DNA of 57,500 bases from Adiantum capillus-veneris (taxonomy: Eukaryota > Streptophyta > Polypodiopsida > Polypodiales > Pteridaceae): NCBI GenBank assembly GCA_014529385.2, contig CM043954.1, forward strand, positions 96,119,247-96,176,746, given 5' to 3'. This document shows, one piece after another, positions 33,656-44,550 of the stretch (position 1 is the first letter of the stretch; each line of letters begins with the position of its first letter). The position numbers were made by a program, and so were the translations under genes. The notes under the pieces are model-generated. The model saw only the letters and a program-made list of their open reading frames with translations, was not told the DNA's origin and did no database searches.

Positions 33656-35019
33656 CGTGGCCTGTTTGATCGGCAAAGAATGAACGCCATTAACTCATCT
33701 ATTAACCCTTTCATATACCCATGATACGATACGACCATCGCCTTGATGTTTTTATCTTTGTGTTGTTTTGATATGCTCTTTTGTGTTCTTTCTTTATGTG
33801 TGTGAGTGCAAGAGAGAAAGAGTGGGGCTTCTTTGATTGCACTTCCTTCCAAACCCTAGACTTCATGGCATCTATCGTATAACTCCTTCATATAGTTTTG
33901 AAACTCTCACAGCCAAAAGCTCAGTGCTTTCCTGGCAAGACTGCAAATGTCTTGACAACGCATGGAGCCGATGATTCCTGTCCCATACGATGAACTTTTT
34001 TTCCTTCATGTGAGAAAGCTAGGGAATGTCTCTAATTTGGTCATCAAACGTAGCCAACATCACTAAATCTCTCCCATAAGTACCACACCTATCAAATGGT
34101 ATAGGATCTTGTCTAGGGAAAGCTTTGGTCACAATGAAACGAGCCATTGTGGTCTGGTAACCTGTTAAGGCTATAGAGGTCGTAAGTTCTGCCACACAAT
34201 CATCATTCGTTCTAATGGCCAAATTGGCAAAAAGATGACAAAGAGGGATGCATGACAGCAGGTGATTGTATGGCACAACATGTGCATCAATCCAGCTTGA
34301 AGAAATAAAGCTATTAACCACAGATCCAAAGAGATCAGTAAGGGGGTCATTACCCGTGTTTTGCACTTCTATGGACGTCGACATGACTTTACCCTTCGAC
34401 GAAGGTACATGTATAGTCATCAACACGGACACTCCAATTGTAGATGTCATCACAAGAGAGGAACCGCTCTCTTGAATGGTGTGGAGAGGGATTTCGTCTT
34501 GGCGGTCCACTCCTTTAGACTAATTCCTTGTTAGAATTGGCATTTTCTTTATAATAGGGGTGTCAAAAAAAAGAGTGAGAATTCCAAGGGTGAGGAAAAA
34601 AAAAAAAAAAAGGAGGAAGGTTATGGCTTTGAGGATAAAGGTGGAGAGTAAGAGTAAGAGCTTGAGAGAAAAGATAACAGAAAGTTTGAAGGTGGGGAGA
34701 GAAGGTTTGAGAGAAAAGAGAGTGAAAATTTGAGAGAAAAGAGAATGGAAAGGAAGAGCAAAGGTTATAGCGAAGGGATAAGGAGAGGGTTGTGAAATGA
34801 GAAAGGTGGCCTTTTTTGGAGTTCATGGCAGGAGAAAGATGGAGAGAGAGAGTGAGAAAAAAAAAATTGCAAGGGAGGGAGGGAGGGCACAATGGTCAAG
34901 GGGGGGGTGGGGGACAGTAGGGCACCCACAGTCCATGTAGGCGCTAAGTCTGGTCCCCCGTGGGACTCCACGACTGCCAGCAGCCATGTGGCACACCACG
35001 TGGCCATCGACAGATGCGG

Positions 35020-35020
<1 letters not shown>
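33656..35020 (-). pseudogene. Unidentified duplicated coding segment, copy A2
   Basis: This is a direct duplicate of 27316-28676 with scattered substitutions. It keeps a 163-codon minus-strand frame (34019-34510) that covers the part frameshifted in copy A1. It reads DRQDEIPLHTIQESGSS, NTGNDPLTDLFGSVVNSF, AIRTNDDCVAELTTSIAL and FDRCGTYGRDLVMLATFDDQ. It ends at a stop where copy A1 has a Glu codon (TAG versus GAG). The methionine upstream (MPILTRN) is followed by a stop in this copy. So each copy repairs the other's lesion, and the ancestor was probably one longer gene. Function unknown. Confidence 0.5.
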
Positions 35021-35055
<35 letters not shown>

Positions 35056-35205
35056 GGGGGGACAATTCCCATGGGGGAAGGGGGATGAGAGAGAGGGAGA
35101 GGGGCAAAGAATCAACGAGAGAGATAGAGGGGGGAAGAGTCAACGAAAGAGATAGAAGGGAGGGCGACGGTTCCCACGGGGAGAGGGGAACAAGAGACAA
35201 GAAGA

Positions 35206-35259
<54 letters not shown>

Positions 35260-35265
35260 CATAGA
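35020..35265. repeat. (GA)n / poly-G purine tract
   Basis: GA runs occupy 35020-35045 and 35205-35258, with a run of about 14 G at 35046-35060 and purine-rich sequence between. The region to 35390 stays almost purely purine. It is non-coding. Confidence 0.9.
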
Positions 35266-35390
35266 AAGAAAGAGAGAGAGGGGGAGGAGAGAGAGGTTTG
35301 GGGAGAGCAGAGAGAAAGAGGACAATCGAGGGGAGGCGTAGAGAGAGAGAGGGGAGGAGGTGGGTGTTTAAGGGAGGAGAGGGAATGCAA

Positions 35391-35559
35391 TTTTTTTAAA
35401 AATAATTTAATTTGGAGTTCAAAAAATTATTAAATAAAACTAATAATAACTACTAGCATTAATATAAAATGCCTTAACTCTTCTGAACACAATTAAACAC
35501 TTTCACTCTCATTTTTTTCAATCTATTTTCTATTTTTTCAACTCTACTATCGTGTCGTG
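35391..35559. other. AT-rich spacer
   Basis: No coding is visible. Poly-T and AATTTAATTTGG-type sequence lies between the purine tract and the MULE-like relict. Confidence 0.5.
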
Positions 35560-35699
35560 TACTATAGCCTTCCTTCTTTCAGCAGAGCTTTTTTCTTTAC
35601 CAATGGGAATATTATTTTTGGGGTTAGATATCTATAAGAGCATATTACGTTTAGTGCTCTACATGCCATTGTCATGGTTGGGAGTGAAGAGTTGACAGT
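35560..35699 (+). pseudogene. Possible 5' piece of the MULE-like gene, cut by Copia-4
   Basis: Removing Copia-4 and one target duplication joins this piece to 41526 onward, giving a short frame with MVGSEELTVPLEK running on into LGEEFYVVDESLS. The fit across the insertion point supports continuity. The N-terminal start is not clear. Confidence 0.4.
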
Positions 35700-36021
35700 T
35701 GTAAAGAATGAGGATGCAAGAGAGCTACACAAGACAAGCACAAAGCACACAGAGATGGAAAGCTTCTTCTTCTTCTTCACAGAAAAGAGAGTACAAAATG
35801 ACTAAGTGCTAAAGCTGAAAAGTAGCACATATGTACATGCGGTCACTAAGTGTGAACTCGCTAGAAGCGTACTAGGCTGGCACTATAAGTGTAGTCCAGC
35901 TGTAGAATCACTGGCAGAGATCCTCCGTGTCGGTCACCTAACGCGCCAGTGAGTAAATACCGTAAGCGGCTAAGACCCGTAGTGGATGCCAGCTCAAGGT
36001 GTAGAGCTCGACATCTCAACA
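35700..36021 (-). repeat. 3' LTR of Copia-4 (left)
   Basis: The plus strand starts TGTAAAGAATG and ends CATCTCAACA. It is followed on the plus strand by CTCCCCCTCGAGC, the complement of the polypurine tract. Confidence 0.95.
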
Positions 36022-39000
36022 CTCCCCCTCGAGCTCTGCATGTCGCAGAGTCCAAGCATAGTCCGGAAACGTCGAAGCTTCTCAGCTCCGAGGGCCTTGG
36101 TAAAGATATCCGCTATCTGCTCCTCTGTGCTGACGTAGACCAAGTCGATGTCGCCCGCCAACACTCGCTCTCGAACGTAGTGGTAATGGACCTCTATGTG
36201 TTTGGTCCTGGCATGGAACACTGGGTTCCTAGCCAATTGCATGCTGCTGAGGTTGTCACAATGAATGACAATCTGCTGGTCCACCTGCACTCCCAAGTCC
36301 TCAAGTAATGTGCATAGCCAAGCTACCTCGCACGCCGCAACTGCTGCACCTCTGTACTCGGCCTCTGTGCTCGATAAAGCAACCGTAGGCTGCTTTTTGC
36401 TGCTCCAAGTAACAGCAGCACTCCCAAAAGAGAACATGAAGCCACTCGTAGATCTCCTATCAACAATGCTACCTGCCCAATCTGCATCAGTATACCCATA
36501 CAATGCTAATGGTGCATCTGCTGCATAGAACAATGCGTAGTCAAGAGTCCCTTGCACATACCTAAGTGTGTGTCGTACTCCATCCAAATGTGGCTTCCTC
36601 GGAAGCTGCATGAACTGACTCTCCAAGCCTACTGTGTAGCTCAAGTCTGGCCTTGTGATAGTCAAGTGGATTAGACTACCCACCATCTTCCTGTACATAT
36701 TGACATCCTCAACAACATCACCCTTCTCTGCACTCAGCTTTGCATTCACATCCAAGGGAATGGAAATCGGCTTACAATCAGCCATACCATACTTTGACAA
36801 CATGTCCAAAGCATATTGTCTCTGTGATAGCCATACACCCTCTGGAGTCTTGATCACCTCAATGCCAAGAAAGTAGCGCAACTCGCCTAAATCTTTCATT
36901 TCAAACTCCTGTTTGAGAAGACCCTTCACATGGTCAATCTCCATAGCATTGTCACCAACAATAATAAGGTCATCTACATATATGGTAATGACCACAATCC
37001 CCACATCACTCTCACGTACATAGAGTGAATGATCAGCATGAGCTCTCCTAAAACCAATACTGACAAGATACTTGGCAATCCTGTCATACCATGCTCTAGA
37101 GCCCTGCTTCAAACCATACAAAGCTTTGAGAAGTCTGCATACATAATCTGGGTAACCTGGATCGACATAACCAGGTGGCTGATCCATATACACTTCCTCT
37201 TGCAACTCACCATTCAAGAAGGCATTCTTTACATCCATTTGATGCATAATCCATCCTCTAGATGCAGCCACTGCTATGACAGCTCTCACAGTCGTCACCT
37301 TTGCCACTGGAGCAAAGGTCTCCTCATAGTCTATGCCATACGTCTGTGCATAACCCTTTGCGACCAGCCTTGCCTTGTGACGCTCAATGTTACCATCAGC
37401 CTTATGCTTGGTTTTATACACCCATTTACAGCCAATAGCTTTCTTGCCACTTGGCAATGGCACCAACTCCCATGTGTCATTTGCTTCCAATGCAGCCATC
37501 TCTTCATTCATTGCATCATCCCAATGCACATTTCCAACTGCATCCTCAAAACATGTGGGCTCCACATCCTGTATCACCTTAGCCATGTAGGCTTGGTGAT
37601 GCGCTAGATACCCATCATAAGTCAATTTCTGAACTGGATTTCTGACTCTATTAGATCTGCGTGGTCCTGGGTCACTCCTTTGCCCTCTAGCATCTTCTTG
37701 TACTTTCCTTACACCAGGTGTCCTGACAGCCGAAATTCCAAATTCCTCATCAAGACTTTGTTCAGAACCATCTGAATCCATGTCTACATGTGAAAAACCT
37801 GATGATGCATCAGCCATAAGATCAACCTTTTCCTTTCCTTTTCGTGATACATTCCCTGTACCTGTTGGTGGAGTAACCTGCATACGTAGTCTACCATTCC
37901 ATGGTTTCTCAACAGAGCCACGAGAAGAGGACTCTTGTGGTCCACTCAAAACCTGTGACTGTGGCCTCACATTTTGTACAACCACATCATCTTTTACATC
38001 AGCCCCAATAGTGCCATGTGAATTACTGTACCAGCTGCTCATCTCATCAAAGACTACATCTCTGCTCACTCGTAATTCTCGTGTAGTAGGATTGTAGCAC
38101 CTGTACCCCTTTTGTTCAAGGGAATATCCCACAAGAATACATTTCTCTGCTTTAGGATCCAATTTCCTACGCAACTCATCTGGTACATGCACGTAAGCTA
38201 TGCAGCCAAACACTTTCAAGTGTGCCAAATCAGGCTTTGTACCTGTAAACTTTTCCTCAGGTGTTACATCATGCACCGCAGCTGTAGGTGTCCTATTCAT
38301 AATGTACACAGCTGTATTTACAGCTTCAGCCCAGAAATGATGAGGCATGTTCTTCTCATTCATCAATGCACGTGCAACCTCTGCAATGTGCCTGTTTTTC
38401 CTTTCTGCGACCCCATTCTGCTGTGGAGTATATCTGCATGTAAATTGCCTGTGTATACCATGCATTCGCAGAAAATCTAAAAAATCATTGGAGAAGTACT
38501 CTCCCCCTCCATCTGACCTCAATGTCTTGATTTGCATATCTGTCTCCTTCTCAATCATGACTTTGAAGTCTTGAAAGTGACCAAACACTTCACTTTTGTT
38601 ACGCATGAAGTAGACCCATACTTTCCTTGTATGGTCATCAATGAAAGAGACATAATACCTGCAACCATGTATACTTGCAGTATCGGTTGGACCCCAAACA
38701 TCTGTGTGCACCACCTCAAGTGGCTTTTTACATACATTGCGCTCATGTGGAAATGAGCCCTTTGACTGTTTTCCAAACTGCCATGCTGCACACACTTTAT
38801 GCATACCATCCACCTTGAATTTAAGCAAACCTTTTACAATCTGTTTTGATTGCATGCTGTGCAATCTCTGCTCATTGACATGGCCAATGCGTTTGTGCCA
38901 AATGTCAACATCAGCCACAACACCTGTGCCCTGTGCAAATAATGCAGCTTTTACCTCAGGCATGTCTACATTCAATGTAAACATTCTGCCCACACATTTT

Positions 39001-39380
39001 CCCTCTGTGATCAGCTTACAGCCATTCTGGAAATCTTCTACATAACAGCCATTTGGATTGAAGCGAACCTGCAAACCCTGCTCAACCATTTGTCCAACAG
39101 AAACAAGATTCTTTGTAATGTTTGGGACATGAAGTACATCTGCTAAGTACTTTGATTTCCCACTCTTCGTATTTAGAGGTATGTCCCCTACATGAGCAAT
39201 GGGGTGAGCTGTGTCATCTCCTGTCTGCACATAGCCTGACACATCTGGTTTGCGCATATCTCTAAACCACTCTCCACGAGACGTCATGTGATTAGAGGCA
39301 CCTGAATCCACATACCAAACATCATCTTGGGTGGAATTCTCTGCAATCATTGTATTCATTACATGCTGCATAACAAACAT
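35994..39380 (-). CDS. Copia-4 protease-integrase-RT-RNase H frame
   Basis: A 1128-codon open frame with no internal stop. It starts in the second copy of the duplicated segment (MFVMQHVMNTM). Protease site DVWYVDSGASNHMT lies at residues 20-33. The pre-integrase segment IWHKRIGHVNEQ and integrase core HTDVWGPTD, DDHTRKVWVYF and RSDGGGEYFS follow. RT shows KARLVAKGYAQTYG, MDVKNAFLNGE, YGLKQGSRAWY and YVDDLIIVGD, and RNase H shows YTDADWAGS, ALSSTEAEY and HARTKHIEVHYHYVRE. Enzymatically it looks complete, but it is detached from gag by the upstream duplication. Its last codons enter the LTR. Confidence 0.93.
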   Translation of the reverse strand: MFVMQHVMNTMIAENSTQDDVWYVDSGASNHMTSRGEWFRDMRKPDVSGYVQTGDDTAHPIAHVGDIPLNTKSGKSKYLADVLHVPNITKNLVSVGQMVEQGLQVRFNPNGCYVEDFQNGCKLITEGKCVGRMFTLNVDMPEVKAALFAQGTGVVADVDIWHKRIGHVNEQRLHSMQSKQIVKGLLKFKVDGMHKVCAAWQFGKQSKGSFPHERNVCKKPLEVVHTDVWGPTDTASIHGCRYYVSFIDDHTRKVWVYFMRNKSEVFGHFQDFKVMIEKETDMQIKTLRSDGGGEYFSNDFLDFLRMHGIHRQFTCRYTPQQNGVAERKNRHIAEVARALMNEKNMPHHFWAEAVNTAVYIMNRTPTAAVHDVTPEEKFTGTKPDLAHLKVFGCIAYVHVPDELRRKLDPKAEKCILVGYSLEQKGYRCYNPTTRELRVSRDVVFDEMSSWYSNSHGTIGADVKDDVVVQNVRPQSQVLSGPQESSSRGSVEKPWNGRLRMQVTPPTGTGNVSRKGKEKVDLMADASSGFSHVDMDSDGSEQSLDEEFGISAVRTPGVRKVQEDARGQRSDPGPRRSNRVRNPVQKLTYDGYLAHHQAYMAKVIQDVEPTCFEDAVGNVHWDDAMNEEMAALEANDTWELVPLPSGKKAIGCKWVYKTKHKADGNIERHKARLVAKGYAQTYGIDYEETFAPVAKVTTVRAVIAVAASRGWIMHQMDVKNAFLNGELQEEVYMDQPPGYVDPGYPDYVCRLLKALYGLKQGSRAWYDRIAKYLVSIGFRRAHADHSLYVRESDVGIVVITIYVDDLIIVGDNAMEIDHVKGLLKQEFEMKDLGELRYFLGIEVIKTPEGVWLSQRQYALDMLSKYGMADCKPISIPLDVNAKLSAEKGDVVEDVNMYRKMVGSLIHLTITRPDLSYTVGLESQFMQLPRKPHLDGVRHTLRYVQGTLDYALFYAADAPLALYGYTDADWAGSIVDRRSTSGFMFSFGSAAVTWSSKKQPTVALSSTEAEYRGAAVAACEVAWLCTLLEDLGVQVDQQIVIHCDNLSSMQLARNPVFHARTKHIEVHYHYVRERVLAGDIDLVYVSTEEQIADIFTKALGAEKLRRFRTMLGLCDMQSSRGSVEMSSSTP

Positions 39381-39991
39381 GCGCTCGTTTTTGCTGTCAT
39401 CTGCATCTCTGCTGTCATCTGTTTTGATTGCATGCTGCGCAAGCTCTGCTCATTGACATGGCCAATGCGTTTGTGCCAAATGTCAACATCAGCCACAACA
39501 CCTGTGCCCTGTGCAAATAATGCAGCTTTTACCTCAGGCATGTCTACATTCAGTGTAAACATTCTGCCCACACATTTTCCCTCTGTGATCAGCTTACAGC
39601 CATTCTGGAAATCTTCTACATAACAGCCATTTGGATTGAAGCAAACCTGCAAACCCTGCTCAACCATTTGTCCAACAGAAACAAGATTCTTTGTAATGTT
39701 TGGGACATGAAGTACATCTGCTAAGTACTTTGATTTCCCACTCTTCGTATTTAGAGGTATGTCCCCTACATGAGCAATGGGGTGAGCTGTGTCATCTCCT
39801 GTCTGCACATAGCCTGACACATCTGGTTTGCGCATATCTCTAAACCACTCTCCACGAGACGTCATGTAATTAGAGGCACCTGAATCCACATACCAAACAT
39901 CATCTTGGGTGGAATTCTCTGCAGTCATTGTATTCATTACATGCTGCATAACAAACATGCGCTCGTTTTTGCTGTCATCTGCATCTCTGCT
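38839..39991 (-). repeat. 575-bp internal tandem duplication in Copia-4
   Basis: Segments 38839-39413 and 39417-39991 are direct repeats offset by 578 bp. The joint lies within a GCTGTCATCTG word that also occurs just inside the unit, suggesting slippage at microhomology. Because 578 is not a multiple of three, the frame shifts at the joint. The copies differ by only a handful of bases. Confidence 0.9.
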
Positions 39992-40918
39992 AGTAGATGC
40001 ATAGTTGCCCTGTTCTCTCTTTCTACTTGATTTTCCCTTCGGACAGTCACGTGACATGTGACCTCTTTCACCACAAGTCCAACATTCTCTACTATCTGGA
40101 GTATGTTGTTGCTTGCTTGATCCTGCACCACGACCTCTTTGACTCCCCCTGCCTTGAGACTGGTTTCCCCTGCCACCTGTATTGTTTTGATTTGATTGAC
40201 CTTCCAGAAATTGGCCCCTGCAACCCCTTGGGCCTCGACCACGACCTCTACCTCTACCTCTACCTCTGTTGGAGTTAGAATAGAAGGCCTGTTCAGAATT
40301 ATTTCTGCCATGAGAAGAAGATGTGTCAAGGTTCTTCTCCTCAAGAATAAGCATAGAAATCAAATCTTGGAACACGGGGATGTCGTCTCTTGTATTCATG
40401 GAAGACCTAAAATGTACATACTCATCTCCTAGACCATCCAAGCATGCACAGACAATGTCATCGTCTTCCACTGAGACTTTAATAGATCCAAGAGCCTCAA
40501 TGATACTCTTGATCTTCAAGGCATAATCATTGATTGAGAGGTTGTTCCTTTTAACCTGATTTAGCTCCGACTTTAGTTGAAGCTTCCTGGCCTTGGTGTT
40601 CACCTCGAACACTCTGCCTAAGTTTCTCCATGCAATGGCGGGGGTTTCAGCATCCTGTAGATAGCCCATCATTCCATCTGTGATGCTCATAGACAGCCAA
40701 TACATCACTTTGCTCTGGCCTTGTTGCCAGTCCCTCAAAGCTTTCCTTTGTTCTGCTATAGCATTTGCCTCGGGAATCTCTGGTTCCTTTTCATTGTCTC
40801 CTTCTACATAGTCCCAATAACCTTTTCCTTTTAGGAAATTTGTTATTCTGAACTTCCATGCAGGGTAGTTATTTTTCTCAAGCTTCTCAGTAACAATCTG
40901 ACTGAAACCGTCAGACAT
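39359..40918 (-). CDS. Copia-4 gag plus duplicated protease/pre-integrase
   Basis: A 519-codon frame from ATG 40918 (MSDGFSQIVTEKLEKNNYP). It holds the UBN2-type gag domain, an RGRGRGRG-rich stretch, zinc knuckle CWTCGERGHMSRDC, a first protease copy VWYVDSGASNYMT and the pre-integrase segment up to RIGHVNEQSLRSMQ. It then runs through the duplication joint into a short frameshifted tail. The start fits the family's N-terminus, and the primer site lies 268 bp upstream. The duplicated copy differs at several residues from the downstream copy (Tyr for His in the protease loop, for example). Confidence 0.93.
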   Translation of the reverse strand: MSDGFSQIVTEKLEKNNYPAWKFRITNFLKGKGYWDYVEGDNEKEPEIPEANAIAEQRKALRDWQQGQSKVMYWLSMSITDGMMGYLQDAETPAIAWRNLGRVFEVNTKARKLQLKSELNQVKRNNLSINDYALKIKSIIEALGSIKVSVEDDDIVCACLDGLGDEYVHFRSSMNTRDDIPVFQDLISMLILEEKNLDTSSSHGRNNSEQAFYSNSNRGRGRGRGRGRGPRGCRGQFLEGQSNQNNTGGRGNQSQGRGSQRGRGAGSSKQQHTPDSRECWTCGERGHMSRDCPKGKSSRKREQGNYASTSRDADDSKNERMFVMQHVMNTMTAENSTQDDVWYVDSGASNYMTSRGEWFRDMRKPDVSGYVQTGDDTAHPIAHVGDIPLNTKSGKSKYLADVLHVPNITKNLVSVGQMVEQGLQVCFNPNGCYVEDFQNGCKLITEGKCVGRMFTLNVDMPEVKAALFAQGTGVVADVDIWHKRIGHVNEQSLRSMQSKQMTAEMQMTAKTSACLLCSM

Positions 40919-41185
40919 CTTGAAGCACTAAGACAAAATAGCTGCAATCTGCAAAAACCTGCAAATCTGCTGAACCTGCTATCGTGGTTCTTGTAACGCT
41001 TTCTACACTCAACGAGTGTCCACAATCAAGCGTACATACAACCACTGTACTTGTACAGTAAATCTCTGTATACTGCACTTTGGAGACCTGTTCAGAAACT
41101 TGTGAGAAACTTATGCATCTGGTCGTGGATTGCGAACGAAGGGATTGTGATGCTCTTGCTCTCTTAGCCTCTCTTGCCTGCACCA

Positions 41186-41198
41186 GGCTCTGATACCA
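41186..41198 (-). other. Primer binding site of Copia-4 (tRNA-iMet)
   Basis: The minus strand reads TGGTATCAGAGCC directly after the 5' LTR. This is the exact initiator tRNA-Met complement. Confidence 0.95.
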
Positions 41199-41520
41199 TG
41201 TAAAGAATGAGGATGCAAGAGAGCTACACAAGACAAGCACAAAGCACACAGAGATGGAAAGCTTCTTCTTCTTCTTCACAGAAAAGAGAGTACAAAATGA
41301 CTAAGTGCTAAAGCTGAAAAGTAGCACATATGTACATGCGGTCACTAAGTGTGAACTCGCTAGAAGCGTACTAGGCTGACACTATAAGTGTAGTCCAGCT
41401 GTAGAATCACTGGCAGAGATCCTCCGTGTCGGTCACCTAACGCGCCATTGAGTAAATGCCGTAAGCGGCTAAGACCCGTAGTGGATGCCAGCTCAAGGTG
41501 TAGAGCTCGACATCTCAACA
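41199..41520 (-). repeat. 5' LTR of Copia-4 (right)
   Basis: 322 bp, three differences from the left LTR, followed by ACAGT. Confidence 0.95.
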
Positions 41521-41525
41521 ACAGT

Positions 41526-44500
41526 GCCACTAGAGAAAACAAGCAATCACTTAGGAGAGGAGTTTTATGTTGTGGATGAATCTCTCTCTACAAAGTTTGT
41601 GGTGCTAGTTGAAGATGACATAGTCTCAAATTCGAGTAGCATGGTTGCTCCTTTGGGGGATGTTCCCTACATAGTGCTTACTAGTCCAAGCAAGGAACAA
41701 CTCTATGGGGAGAAAGCATTGAAGTATTTTGTCATTTTTTAACGCAATGACGAAGTCCAATACCTCAACCAAGCTTCTTTCAAAGATGGTGGAAACCAAA
41801 CAAGTGTTGAAAATTCCAAAGGTCTACAATGGTACCATGGTTTTTGAGTTTCCACCGACCTGAAGAAAGGTTCATCCAAAATGGATGCTATGAAACATAA
41901 GTATGATTTACACCACTGGACCAAACCGTAAACCTTGAACATCGCATTTCTTGGAATGTGTCGCAAAAGTCATTGTGTAGGTGCCCTAAAGTGTCTCAAT
42001 GAAAGTTGTCTCAAATTGGTTAATTTTGGGAAGTCAAACACAACGCATTTGAATTGTAGCATGCTAGAATTACCTTGTATGGGCGAGTTTTGTGATGGAC
42101 TTGGAGGCAAGCTTACTAGCCACTATTGTGGACAACCACCCATTTGTTTGCGTACATGTGATTTCTTTGTATATTATGTCATGCCAAGGGATGCAAGCAT
42201 GAGTCAATTGATGATACATCAAGGAACTCAGTGGCATGCCATGAGGGATGGTACGTCCAAAGGACTCACCAATAAAACCAAAGAAATGGTTGCACGAGTT
42301 TTTAGTGTAGATAGACATGCAGGTGCACGAAAAGTACAAATGTGTGTGGCAAAGGAAATTGTGACAACAACTTTGATGCAAGAGGGGAGCTCTAGCCATG
42401 TACTTCGCAAGAATTTTTAGATTTTGTTGAAGTAAGGGGTCCTTTAGTGGAGGACAATTGGTGATGATGATTCCTTGTTTCTCTTGCTTTTGTATATAAT
42501 TTCAAAGTAACTTAATTCTGTAATACAGGTTTTGTAGGTCCATGGAAGCAACAAGAAATGGGCCAACAAAGGAGAGCTTCGAAGTGGACTCTTTGCTACG
42601 GCTAAAAACGGATTGCACATATGATTTTTTCCATAGAGGCAGGTTTCATGGGCAAGGAGCAGAAGGGGAGTGGTGCTTTGTGTTCAAGATGTCTACTTTT
42701 GGCCCTACATCTAGATTAGATTTGGTTAAACGAATGCGGCGAAGTGGACCTGGAGATATTCGGTACGCTTGGGTACAATTTGATCACACTCACCGAGTGG
42801 TGGATTGGGTGACCATGGCATGCCATGTTTATGATCCAAGGTTTGTTATTTTAGGAACATATTTCTCAAGTTTGGAATATCTTAAGAAATGACCAATATT
42901 ATGTATACTAATATGAATGCCTTACGTTATAGCATGCAAGATCGCCACACTATTGCAACTTGTGAGATGAAAGAGGAAGACAAAGAAGCACAAATTATTT
43001 TCTAGCGGTGCATAAATGAACTAATGAAGGTGCATGGTTGTGAGAGAGCAGATGACCATGGATTCATGGCCGACAAAGCTCAAGCCAACTGAAATGCAAA
43101 TCCCACCGTGTTCAATAGTGGGAAAGACAATGTTCTACAACATCAAGAGTGATGTTTCCTTTGGAAGCAAAGCATGGTGGCGCACACACAAAAGTATGTT
43201 GTTTCGTCATCTCAACAAACTCACAAAGACATGTGCAAGAAGTGGCGTTTATCCCCCTCTAGAGAGGTAACTACAACAGAGTCTCATCTTCTTCGACAAT
43301 GGTGGCGCAATGGAAATTGCATGGATAGAAACATCCCCGCAATGGACTCTTGGTTGAGTTGGTGGAAGTGTGTATTGCACATTGGAGGAGCATCATGACA
43401 ATAGTAAAGAGAAGTATTGATGGGGCAAACACTCCAAGAACCAACTTGGTCGAGAGAGCATGGGAGCAAGCTTGCACGCGAGGGATTAAAAAAAAACTCT
43501 CATTGTACGATGCATGTACTTCAAGTATGGAGAATGCGATAGTACAAAGCATGAAGGCAGTTACTCTCAAGGTAACAATATTGGAAAGGATCCTTCATTA
43601 GAGAAAATCAAGGAGAGAGTTTCCTCTAGTCCGGCACAAGTGATAAGAGTAGTAATGAGGCTAAATCTGGAACACCCCGCTTAAAGGAGACAAAGAAACC
43701 GTTTGGCAAAAGCGAGGGCCATCGATTGTGATTGATGTTGAGGATGAATCGACACATAGACTAGAGTACAATGCAAAAACACGTGACCGCACAACACATG
43801 GAAGGCCTAGGAAGATCATTTTCATGGAAGATTTAGGGGCAACAGATGGGAGTGAGAATCCCAAAGAGAAGACAAAGGTCTTTGTTTTGTAACGAAAGGT
43901 CACTGAAGCTATGTGGGAAATCAGAAGAATCCCTCTCGGTAGTCATGTAACATGTAGTGGCACACCTAGCGGTGGAAAAAGATGTGGACAAAATATAGTG
44001 GCATGTAGTAAAGGGACTCTTGCACCATCCTTTGAGGGATATAAAAAACATCTCAATTGGCTACTTAGGGAGTGGTTTTGGTTATGTTTGAAACATGTCA
44101 TTCATTGTTATGTGGTGGATCATAACATAGATCAACTCCTCCTCCAACAATTTGGTTGGTTGATCTAGGAACAAATCTCACTGATGAAGAAGTTGAGATA
44201 TTGCTTGAAGGAGGATTTCAAGTGGAGACAATTGGAAAAGATCAAATGAGTGCAACCACAATCCTAGGGGTGGAGGTGTTTCCTCTTCAGTTTCAACAAA
44301 AGCAGGTAGCAATGGTTGATTACTAAGAAATGGCATAAGAGTCAAATTTTATACTTCCATTTCAAAAGAGGCAGCAAAGAAAATTGGTTAAGCTCTTTGT
44401 CTAAATTCTAAGGTGATTGAAGAGTAATGCATTGTAGACAAAGTGCATGGACATGTGGGGGTGTATGAGGTGCACATCAAGGATGAGCCCTACTTCACAT

Positions 44501-44550
44501 GCCATGATTCCATCGATAGGGAGGCCAAGAAAAAATCTTATTTAGCTTGC
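41526..44550 (+). pseudogene. Degenerate MULE-like transposase gene, 5' and middle part
   Basis: Broken plus-strand frames encode, in order: an N-terminal zinc-ribbon-like region (CRKSHCVGALKCLNESC near 41960-42010, then FCDGLGGK...HYCG); a middle core (STFGPTSRLDLVKRMRRSG, YAWVQFDHTHRVVDWVTM, 42690-42820); then GFMADKAQAN and HWKQSMVAHTQKYVV-type segments in shifting frames (43060-43200); TNLVERAWEQACTRGIKKK (43440-43490); PSGGKRCGQNIVACSKGTL (43960-44020); and the start of a SWIM-type finger, VYEVHIKDEPYFTCHDSID to SYLAC (44462-44550). From memory this order matches plant MULE-type transposases ending in SWIM. An intron-like gap (GTGATGATG to TAATACAG) lies at about 42461-42529. Stops and shifts abound. 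Confidence 0.6.

Larger units (their letters stand above)
35700..41520 (-). mobile_element. Copia-4, young Ty1/Copia retrotransposon with internal duplication
   Basis: The element is 5821 bp with 322-bp LTRs (35700-36021 and 41199-41520) that differ at three sites, so they are about 99% identical. It has the perfect target duplication ACAGT (35695-35699 and 41521-41525), a 13-nt tRNA-iMet primer site at 41186-41198 and a polypurine tract at 36022-36033. All Copia domains are present on the minus strand. A 575-bp tandem duplication spanning protease and pre-integrase (38839-39413 and 39417-39991) splits the polyprotein into two frames. It interrupts the MULE-like gene. Confidence 0.96.

Noticed and set aside
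27316-35020. Units A1/A2 as LTRs of one large element
   Set aside because: Both begin near TGTTTG, but no CA terminus, primer site, polypurine tract or target duplication can be paired, and the units look coding. Left open as a possibility only.
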